From Tubiluchus corallicola (taxonomy: Eukaryota > Priapulida > Priapulimorpha > Priapulimorphida > Tubiluchidae): DNA of 21,426 nt. The DNA lies in assembly GCA_030141605.1 (NCBI GenBank), contig JAQGDQ010002481.1, positions 1 through 21,426 on the forward strand, read 5' to 3'. A program made the position numbers and the translations under genes. The notes under the pieces were generated by a model that saw only the letters and a list, made by a program, of their open reading frames with translations, did no database searches and had not been told where the DNA came from. Positions 13,994 to 21,426 of the stretch are shown in pieces (the first letter of the stretch is position 1; each line of letters starts with the position of its first letter).

Positions 13994-15362
13994 CTATAAA
14001 GCTCCTAGCACAAGCCAACTGTTCCATTACGCTGGGGCGGGATGTGGAACCATATGAGTTTCTGGAGTTTACCACAGAAGCCACATCCAAAACGGAGTAC
14101 ACCCCTTCATCTATAACCGAGCAGAAGTCTTTGAATTCCGATAGTTGAATATCTTCCAATTTTTTCCCACATCTGCAGGCAAAAGCAACTATTTTACCGA
14201 CAACTTCGTGGCTCTCCCTAAATGTCAACCCCTTTTTAGCCAAATAATCCGCTAAATCCGTTGCATTTGAATAGCCGCTAGATGCGGCAGACAACATATT
14301 CTCCTCTTTGCAATCCATGCTTTTGAGCATCGGAGTAATAACTCTTAAAGAATTGATCAACGTCGTAACTGCATCAAATGTCTGCTCCTTATCCTCTTGC
14401 ATATCTTTATTGTAAGCTAGAGGCAACCCCTTCATGGTAGTGAGTAGAGACATAAGGCTACCATAAACCCTGCCGGTCTTCCCCCGGATAAGCTCGGGAA
14501 CATCCGGATTTTTCTTCTGAGGCATGATGCTGGAGCCTGTAGTATATTGATCTCCAAGTTCTAAAAAGTCAAACTGTGTGGAAGAAAATATTATGAGCTC
14601 TTCAGACAATCTCGATAGATGCATCATGCATATGGATGCAAAAGATAGAAACTCCAATACGAAATCTCTATTTGATACGGTATCCAAACTATTTTCGCTA
14701 GGTTTTTCAAAACCGAGCTTTTTTGCAACAGCAAACCTGTCAATGTCAAAAGAGGTGCCCCCGAGAGCGCAAGCCCCTAGTGGACACTCAACCATACCTT
14801 CACGCAAGCTCTTAAAACGCAAATAATCACGTCGAAACATCTGATAGTAACTCAAAAGCCAGTGGGAATAAAGTATGGGTTGAGCAACTTGAAGGTGCGT
14901 AAATCCGGGCATTATTACCTCAACATTCTTCTCAGACTTGTCCACAATAACGGTCATTAACTCCAGAAGCAGGGACGTGACATCCAAACATTTGTCTTTA
15001 ATGTAGAGCGTAAAATCGAGGCAGACTTGATCATTGCGGCTTCTTGCGGTGTGCAGTTTGCCTCCAACGGGCCCGATAATTTCAGTCAAGCGTTTCTCAA
15101 CACTCATGTGAATATCTTCGTCCTCCACACAAAACTTAAAATCACCCCGCTCTATCTCATCCTCAACGCTTCTAAGACCGGTCGCTATTTTATCAAACTC
15201 ATCTTTAGTCAAAATCCCCTGAAGATAGAGCATCTCTCCATGGGCAAGACTGCCTTGTATGTCGTATTTGTAAAGAAGTTTGTCAAACTCAATGGATGCG
15301 TTAAACTCTTCCACAAGCCTATCTGTAGGTACGCTAAAACGCCCCTGCCAAAGTTTATTCAT
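13974..15362 (-). CDS. argH: Argininosuccinate lyase
   Basis: This cytoplasmic enzyme splits argininosuccinate to arginine and fumarate, the last step of arginine synthesis. The length of 462 residues is standard. Motifs of the aspartase/fumarase superfamily are clear: GGKLHTARSRNDQV (100-113), the FTHLQVAQP stretch with catalytic-site H156, and the signature loop GSSIMPQKKNPD (276-287) with the catalytic serine. It starts 14 bases after the S4-domain gene, with AAGGTG as ribosome-binding site, and overlaps the following lipoprotein gene by 20 bases. No other arginine gene is nearby, so its place in a chaperone and cell-envelope operon is due to lineage gene order rather than pathway. Confidence 0.97.
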   Translation of the reverse strand: MNKLWQGRFSVPTDRLVEEFNASIEFDKLLYKYDIQGSLAHGEMLYLQGILTKDEFDKIATGLRSVEDEIERGDFKFCVEDEDIHMSVEKRLTEIIGPVGGKLHTARSRNDQVCLDFTLYIKDKCLDVTSLLLELMTVIVDKSEKNVEVIMPGFTHLQVAQPILYSHWLLSYYQMFRRDYLRFKSLREGMVECPLGACALGGTSFDIDRFAVAKKLGFEKPSENSLDTVSNRDFVLEFLSFASICMMHLSRLSEELIIFSSTQFDFLELGDQYTTGSSIMPQKKNPDVPELIRGKTGRVYGSLMSLLTTMKGLPLAYNKDMQEDKEQTFDAVTTLINSLRVITPMLKSMDCKEENMLSAASSGYSNATDLADYLAKKGLTFRESHEVVGKIVAFACRCGKKLEDIQLSEFKDFCSVIDEGVYSVLDVASVVNSRNSYGSTSRPSVMEQLACARSFIDDENTN

Positions 15363-15376
15363 AAGCCAACACCTTG

Positions 15377-15652
15377 CTAATCATCTGTGGTTTCCTTGGC
15401 GGAATACTTTAAGATTTCGATATATTCATTCAAAACATTTTTGGCTACACTATTGCCCGTAGGCACCTGCAATACCTTGACCTCTTTTGTATAATTCCAC
15501 ATATCTATCTGGATTATATCCCCGACCTTGACTACAGCAGACGGTTTTGCAACCTTACCGTTGAGGGAAATAAACCCCTCCTTTAAAGCTTCAGTACCGA
15601 CGCTGCGTCTCTTAAAGAGAGACGTCACCTTTAAAAACTTATCAAGCCTCAT
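15377..15652 (-). CDS. S4-domain RNA-binding protein (Hsp15/RqcP-like)
   Basis: A 91-residue protein whose first 60 residues are an S4 RNA-binding domain: MRLDKFLKVTSLFKRRSVG, then LKEGFISLNGKVAKPSAVVKVGDII. This is the layout of Hsp15 (HslR) and RqcP (YabO), which bind stalled 50S subunits carrying peptidyl-tRNA during ribosome rescue or quality control. The two cannot be told apart by eye; small size and lack of a long basic tail lean to the RqcP side. The start overlaps the surA-like stop by four bases (ATGA), so translation is coupled. The placement behind two periplasmic chaperone genes and mfd groups several quality-control functions. Confidence 0.88.
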   Translation of the reverse strand: MRLDKFLKVTSLFKRRSVGTEALKEGFISLNGKVAKPSAVVKVGDIIQIDMWNYTKEVKVLQVPTGNSVAKNVLNEYIEILKYSAKETTDD

Positions 15653-16569
15653 CTGCTAACCTTTCTGACTATCACGCTATCCCTCTTATTATGAAGCCAA
15701 GCCTCAAATATCTCATCACCCTTCCTTTCACGAATCGAAGTTACAACCTTATCCTTTTCCTCTTCCGAAATATCGTATCCGAAAGCCTCATTCACGATGT
15801 AAAACAGATAAAACCTACCACCCATTTCAGCCATTTCAGAATAATCCCCAACATCCGCAGCCTCTACAACGGAAGCGAGCTCTTCCACCATGCTATCGGT
15901 GGTTAAGGCCTCTATATCTGAAATATAAATTCCTTCATCATTCTCAAAATATCTTTTAACTTCAGATATTTTAGGATGTTTGCGTGCATGTTCCATTACT
16001 TTTTGCAAGGAAGTTTTATCTACTGAAGAGAAGGAGACAACATCGTATTGGCGTTTATAATAATCTCCTAGATCCTCATTCGTCACAACTATCATAGGCA
16101 CTATAAAACTCATGAAAACTCTGTACTTGACAACTTCATACTCTATGCCGCGCCTGTATCTCTCAAATGAGATATTATTTCCCTTGAGGTACTCCTTCAG
16201 TCCATCAAGGTCAAGATTGTAGCTTGCAGCAGCACCCCTTATTATGTCATCAAGCTCCTCTTTTGAAGGCAAAGCGATGCCTGAATCTGCCGCAATAGCC
16301 AAAAGAACCCTCTCTTCACAGATAGCATCTAGTGATGTACGATAATACCTATCCATCTCCACAGCACGCTGATCTTCATCCGATATCGCTTTTATGTATT
16401 CTAATTTCTGCAAGTCATAATTCCATACTTCATAGATGGTAACTACATCATCATTAACTAACGCTGCAACGCCGTTGACAAGCTCTCTGCCAGTCAAAGG
16501 CTCCGTGGACATACAGAACACAAAGAGTAGAGCTAAAAACGGTTTTGATGATACAGAAAATATCCTCAC
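15649..16569 (-). CDS. SurA-like periplasmic chaperone with degenerate parvulin domain
   Basis: A 306-residue exported protein. Residues 1-27 include a hydrophobic signal segment (FLALLFVFC). The mature part opens with the SurA N-terminal landmark LVNGVAALVNDDVVTIYEV and a helical chaperone module up to about 165. The following part keeps traces of a parvulin fold (a GDYSEMAEMGGRFYLFYIVNEA stretch near 245) but lacks the conserved residues of an active peptidyl-prolyl isomerase, so it is probably a holding chaperone for outer-membrane proteins. It overlaps both neighbours by four bases (16566-16569 and 15649-15652). It may be a partner of the PpiC-like lipoprotein encoded just upstream. Confidence 0.85.
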   Translation of the reverse strand: MRIFSVSSKPFLALLFVFCMSTEPLTGRELVNGVAALVNDDVVTIYEVWNYDLQKLEYIKAISDEDQRAVEMDRYYRTSLDAICEERVLLAIAADSGIALPSKEELDDIIRGAAASYNLDLDGLKEYLKGNNISFERYRRGIEYEVVKYRVFMSFIVPMIVVTNEDLGDYYKRQYDVVSFSSVDKTSLQKVMEHARKHPKISEVKRYFENDEGIYISDIEALTTDSMVEELASVVEAADVGDYSEMAEMGGRFYLFYIVNEAFGYDISEEEKDKVVTSIRERKGDEIFEAWLHNKRDSVIVRKVSR

Positions 16570-17601
16570 TCTTCCACCGCCTGTAACTCCATATCCTCTT
16601 GTAAGGCCTCTCTACTCGGCTTTAGCACATAGTCCGGGCGCATTATCTTCAAAATGTCGTATAGGGTTAAATCAACGTCGATGTAAACTATTTTAGCATT
16701 ATCCCAGAGATTTTGGACAACGTCTTCAGCCATGCTTTCATACTTGCGGATATACATGATCTCGTATATGTCACCCATTACTTCCTCAAACTCTAGAGCT
16801 GCACTACTCACCTTGTCCCCAAGCTTGAATATGTGATAACCATAATCAGATTTCACGACCTCTGAATATGATCCTTCTTTGAGTTTAAACGCAACATCGA
16901 AAAATGGAGGTAAACTATCGGCGTCCATATATCCTAAATCACCACCAACACTCTTCTCCATCCCTTTTGAATACCGAAAAGCCACATCGCTAAAAGCATA
17001 TCCTCTGGACAACTCATCATAAGCGCTCTTTATGCTCTCTTCATCATCTGTAATTATGTGATAAATCTTTGCACTGGTTTTTGCGGCGAATCGCTCTCTG
17101 TTGGCGTCATAGTATTCTTTAAGTTCTCTCTCGCCTATGTAGATATTGTCATTCACTTCCCGTTGAAGATACTTATTTATATACATCATCTCGTTAACCT
17201 GCATGTCAAAATATCTTAAAAGATCCTCACTTATACCGGAAAACCTCTCAAGATCATCACCGCTCTGCTCATCCACAAAACTACTCAAAACATCATTCAA
17301 CCTGTCTTGGTCAATGATCGTACCTGCATTCATTGCGGCTTCATACAGGAGTTTGCCTTCGATAAAATCGTTAATGAACGAATCTTTTATGTCAACATCT
17401 ATCAGAGCTTCCTCCTCCATGTGAAGGAGTGATTGAAAAATGTGGGCATAGAAGTCCTCAACAGAATATTTTTGCCCATTTATGGACAGGATATAGGCAT
17501 TCTTCTTTACAGCGTCAGACAGATAAACCTTCTTTGCTACATAGCACGGGAAGCAAAATGATGCTTAAAATCAGCGCCACCCACTTTTTACTTAAATTCA
17601 T
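16566..17601 (-). CDS. PpiC-type peptidyl-prolyl isomerase, probable lipoprotein; apparent frameshift near the 5' end
   Basis: The main frame gives 284 residues from ATG 17420, with a helical chaperone region and a full parvulin domain at about 118-204 (KIYHIITDD, GGDLGYMDADSLPPFFDVAF, YGYHIFKLGD). That start leaves an exported-type protein with no signal peptide. In another frame, ATG 17601 overlaps the mfd stop (ATGA) and encodes a basic start, a hydrophobic core and LLPVLCSK, then meets TGA at 17515-17517. The main frame is open upstream of ATG 17420 and encodes the expected SurA/PpiC opening AYILSINGQKYSVEDF. Skipping one base around 17525-17536 would join the two into a lipoprotein of about 344 residues. 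The operon position and overlap support 17601 as the true start. Whether the break is real or an assembly error is open. Confidence 0.85.
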
Positions 17602-20600
17602 TTGGCAGTACCTTCCACCTTAAGGATATTATTTTCCTCCATTTCAGCGAGAATGGAACTCAAGAAGCGAACCAGCAAGCTCAACGCATCCTTCTCCACA
17701 AGAGATATAGACATTTCATATTCTCCGGTAAAAGCGATCTTTAAGCTCAGTCTTGAGCCTATCCCCACAAGACTTTCCGGTTTTAATGCAAAATCTTTTG
17801 TAAAGACCAATTTAGCAGATAAGGGGAATATTACAACTCTTTGGACAAACACTCTCCTGGCGATATTTCTTATCAACATAACGGAACCGAGATTTTCCGT
17901 TTCCACAGGCAACTCCCCATACTCTTGCTCTATGGCATCAAGCAGCAATGATACCTCGTCATGATCTTGAGTAGAGGAAAATTTTTCATAATAGCTAAAT
18001 CTATCCCTAGGGTTTTCCATATATTCTGCGGGTATGAAGTACGGTATTTGACAAACTAGCTCCGTATCCAGATATTCAAGCTTTGTCCCCTTCAGCTCAG
18101 CAACAGCCTCCTCTATCATGTGAAGAAACAGGTCATAGCCCACCTTTACCACAAATCCCGACTGTTCTGCACCAAAAATATCTCCTGATCCACGTAACTG
18201 CAAATCGTACATGGCTATCTTAAATCCGCTACCTAGGCTGGAGAGCTGCTGTATTATCTTCAATCTCTTCTTGGCAACAGGTTTAAGCGAATCAAAATCC
18301 TTAACGTTAAGACAACAGTAACCGCGCTGCTCAGATCTACCAACCCTCCCCTTTAGTTGATAGAGTTGTGAAAGTCCAAATGAAGCAGCATTGTTGATTA
18401 TAATAGTGTTGGCGTTTCCTATATCTATACCGTTCTCTATGATGGTGGAACACACAATAACATCCACATCGCCGAGATAAAACTTTACTAAGATTTTTTC
18501 CAGCTCCACACTGTTCATCTGTCCATGGGCAACGCCTATTGTAACGTCCGGCAACATCCTCTTCAGCCTTAGGGCTTCTGCGTCAATCGTCTCCACCTTA
18601 TTGTGCAGATAATATACCTGTCCGCCACGCTTTAGTTCCCGCAAAATACTGTTTATAACCTCACTATCTTCCGTCACCACATTCACTACGACGGGAAGCC
18701 TTCCTTCCGGCGGTGTCTCGATAACGCTCACATCCCTGATCTTCGAAAGGGACATCTGCATCGTACGGGGGATAGGGGTTGCACTCATGGAAAGTACATC
18801 CACATCCCTCTTCATGGCGGCCATCTTCTCCTTGTGGTTGACCCCAAAGCGCTGCTCTTCATCCACCACCAAAAGACCAAGATCCCTGAAGATAACATCT
18901 GATGAAAGCAACCTGTGTGTGCCGATAATTATGTCTGTCTTACCGCTCGAAACGTCTGCAAGGGAACTCTTAATCTCGGAGCTGCTCTTAAATCTACTGA
19001 TATAGTTCACATTAATTGGAAGATTTTTAAACCTCTTCTTAAAGTTGTCATAATGCTGCCTAGCAAGCACAGTAGTAGGAGCAAGAATCGCAACCTGCTT
19101 TGAACACGCCACAGCTTTACATGCAGCTCGTATGGCAACCTCTGTCTTGCCAAACCCCACATCTCCACATATGAGGCGCTCCATCGGAATCTCCTTCTCC
19201 ATGTCCTCATAAACTTCGTATATGGCGCTCATCTGGTCTTCCGTCTCTTCATATTCAAAAGAAGACTCAAGCTTATCTAATAAAACTCCATCATCATGAA
19301 AAGCAAATCCTTTGTTAACTCGTCTATCCGCATAAAGGCGCAAAAGATCCTGAGCAATCTTTTTCGCTTTTTTTCGGGCAGTTTTCTTGAGCTTTTGCCA
19401 AGCTTGGCTACCTAAAGAAGACAGTTTTGGGGTAGAATCTTTTGCCCCTACATACCTCTGTATCAAACCTATACGCTCAAGAGGCACAAAAAGGATCTCC
19501 TCATTTTCGTAGAGAATCTTGACAAAATCGCCTTGAATACCGCCCAACTCTCTGCTCTCAAGCCCCTGATATAAACCTATTCCAAAGTCGGAATGGACAA
19601 CATAATCACCCTGTTCCAGATCAGATACTGTATTTTTCGGCATTTCCTTACGTCTGCCGATCTTCTTCTTTATATTTATTCCAAAAAATTCAGCAGCAGT
19701 AATAAATATCTCTTTATCACTCTCGACAATAATCCCTCCACTGATCCTGGAGGAAGTGATATACACTCCTTGGGGGTTCTTCCTGCTGTAGGAGGTCTTA
19801 TCCTCCACTGGGATGTTATAATCTCTTGCAAACTTTTTGAATGCGTCCCGAAAACGCGCAGTGTCTATGAAGAGATAAATCCTAAAGCCATCCGCTACAT
19901 ACTGTTCCAGAAGAGGTAGACCAAACTGCAATGATTTGTAAATATTCCCCTTTTCATAGATGAGGATATCTTCAACCGATACCACATCTTCCACATAAAC
20001 ATCGCCACCACGCACCAGCTTGTTTTCTGACAAAACCGCTTTGGCTGAAACGGACAACATATCTAAAACTTCGTCGCGCTCAAAGAAATTGCCCAAATAG
20101 TGTTGGTTCTCGGGCTGCTCCTCTCCATTTTTAACTACATTGCAAAAATCTGTAATGATATTTTCATAATTTTCGTCACAAAGATAGACGGAAACACCCT
20201 TCGGCAAATAATCAAAAAAGCTGTCCAGCCTATCATAAAGGCTACTAAGGAGCCAATGACAACCAGCATACTTGCCGTAAGTTATTAGTTTCTCCGCATC
20301 AACCTCATTCACAAAAGCTAACATATCATCAACACTTAAAGCAATATCCCCTCCAGGATATAGATCGATGGAGGAGATCACCTCTATCCGTCTCTGGGAA
20401 TTTTCGTCATAAAGGTAAATATCTTCCACTTCATTGTCAAAAAAGTCGATCCTCACAGGGCGACTGCTCTGCACGGGAAATATGTCAACAATGCTTCCAC
20501 GAACACAAAACTCACCCTCAGTGCTGACAAACTCCACATTGACATAGCCAAGCTCATCGAGATTGTTTAACAAATCATTGCGATTGTATTCTGCACCACG

Positions 20601-20949
20601 AGATATTGTAAAAATTTTGCTCAGATAAGCATCCTTTGGAGGAAGCTTCTTGATAACTGCCCCGTAGGTGGTGATAATGATAAAGTTTTCCCTGTTCACT
20701 ATCTTTTCGTAACAACGAGCTCTGCTCTTTATTATCTCTGGTAAAATTCTGGCACACTCAAAAGGAGTTTGTTCAAATTCCGGAAATACAAGCACCTCCT
20801 CCTTTGACAAAAAGGAGAATTCATTGGCAAGAATATACGCAGACTGATTGTCTCTTGCAACGATTAAACACGGCGACCTTTCTGTTATTTACGACAAAGA
20901 GGGCTCTCAATCCCCCAGAGACCGGAAGGAGATGCTTTATGCTGTTCAC
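17598..20949 (-). CDS. mfd: Transcription-repair coupling factor Mfd; apparent frameshift near the 5' end
   Basis: Mfd removes RNA polymerase stalled at DNA damage and recruits UvrA. The main frame (TTG 20810 to 17598, 1070 residues) holds the UvrB-like region and the RNA-polymerase-binding CarD-like domain near 399-455 (DYVVHSDFGIGLYQG). The helicase motor follows, with Walker A GDVGFGKTE near 545, the DEEQ box near 648 and SATPIPRTM. The C-terminal TRCF domain completes it. The N-terminus is short: the main frame is open back to 20888 and encodes LIVARDNQSAYILANEF. The first part (FEWIVNSIKHLLPVSGGLRA, then LFVVNN) is in another frame, starting at GTG 20949, which overlaps the gmhA stop as GTGA. 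One base skipped near 20877-20886 would join them, to about 1115 residues, normal for Mfd. Confidence 0.93.
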
Positions 20950-21426
20950 AATCCACTCAAAAACCTGCCAAACATGATATCATCAACCAGAGAACATATG
21001 ATATGCGCACTTAATATGTGATATTCCTGAATTCTAGCGGTATTTTCTGATGGCACCTTGAGGAGAACGTCACATAGGCCAGCCATCTTCCCACCGCTTA
21101 AGCCGGTGAAGCCTACGACCGTCACCTTCTCCTTTGCAGCAGCTCTGAGAGCTTTGATAACACTTTCGGAATTGCCACTGGTAGAGATGCCGAGAACGGC
21201 GTCATTCGGGCCTAAAAAAGCTTTTATCTGCTTTTCAAACACTTCAGAATAGCTGTAATCGTTAGAAATAGAGGTGATTACAGAAGTATCAGTACTAAGA
21301 GCAATAGCAGGCAGGGGAGGTCTCTCTATCCTAAATCTATTAACAAATTCTGCCGCCATATGTTGAGCATCCGCAGCGGAGCCCCCATTACCTAAAATTA
21401 GAAGCTTGCCATTGGCAAGAAACGTC
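20946..21426 (-). CDS. gmhA: GmhA-type phosphoheptose isomerase (SIS domain), 5' end outside window
   Basis: The gene runs off the right edge; the frame is open through 21426, so ATG 21359 is internal. The visible 159 codons hold most of a SIS domain: LLILGNGGSAADAQHMAAEF, the LSTDTSVITSISNDYSY loop, LGISTSGNSESVIKAL and the C-terminal RIQEYHILSAHIICSLVDD helix. This is the pattern of sedoheptulose-7-phosphate isomerase, the first step of ADP-heptose synthesis for the LPS inner core. The replication initiator partner DiaA is a close relative and cannot be excluded by sequence reading alone. The stop overlaps the GTG start of mfd by four bases, so it is the upstream member of the long minus-strand operon. 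Confidence 0.9.
   Translation of the reverse strand, partial: TFLANGKLLILGNGGSAADAQHMAAEFVNRFRIERPPLPAIALSTDTSVITSISNDYSYSEVFEKQIKAFLGPNDAVLGISTSGNSESVIKALRAAAKEKVTVVGFTGLSGGKMAGLCDVLLKVPSENTARIQEYHILSAHIICSLVDDIMFGRFLSGL

Noticed and set aside
17512-17525. Programmed +1 frameshift at GTC-TGA-C in the ppiC signal-peptide frame, like that in prfB
   Set aside because: The slippery codon is GTC rather than CTT, re-pairing after a shift would be poor, and the upstream GAAGG is not at the prfB spacing; a plain one-base insertion or sequencing error is simpler.

Overview
The window looks like ordinary chromosome from a Gram-negative, LPS-bearing, moderately AT-rich bacterium. Outer-membrane biogenesis factors (SurA/PpiC-type chaperones, an LptM-like lipoprotein), a GmhA-type heptose isomerase, a ferredoxin-type DUF362 protein and a TAXI-type TRAP transporter fit an anaerobe or microaerophile. 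My best guess is a Deferribacterota-like lineage, but this rests on gene content only and is weak.

Layout. (1) 1-2247, plus strand: the 3' part of metG overlaps tatD by 4 bases and is followed by a weak terminator. (2) 2373-3316: a universal stress protein gene meets a YfcE-like phosphodiesterase gene tail to tail, with overlapping stop codons. (3) 3377-6311, plus strand: cca, an FAH-family gene, a YkgJ-type Cys-cluster gene and coaE, closely packed. (4) 6360-9611, plus strand: a TAXI-TRAP uptake operon with a clear promoter and a large hairpin between the binding-protein and permease genes. (5) 9622-10895, minus strand: DUF362 ferredoxin-like gene, then a 42-residue CcmD-like membrane protein, then a strong intrinsic terminator. 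(6) 11093-11881, plus strand: a divergent IclR-type regulator. (7) 11881-12341: no gene; a four-copy 80-bp tandem array, each copy with a hairpin, then a roughly 67-nt imperfect palindrome. (8) 12342-21426, minus strand: one long operon read right to left, gmhA (cut by the window), mfd, ppiC-like lipoprotein gene, surA-like gene, S4-domain gene, argH, LptM-like lipoprotein gene, a 42-residue membrane protein and a TPR protein. The first five genes are joined by 4-base stop/start overlaps.

The main things not obvious from simple ORF calling are these. mfd and ppiC each carry an apparent one-base frameshift near the 5' end, so their true starts (GTG at 20949, ATG at 17601) lie in another frame. 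Two intact 42-codon membrane-protein genes sit in gaps with good translation signals. The yfcE-like gene has a near-consensus promoter placed so that its mRNA should be leaderless. The 80-bp array seems to begin inside the 3' end of iclR. I see no CRISPR, phage, IS element, tRNA or rRNA. I see no clear novel multi-gene system; the best candidates for new biology are the repeat array and the two small membrane proteins.
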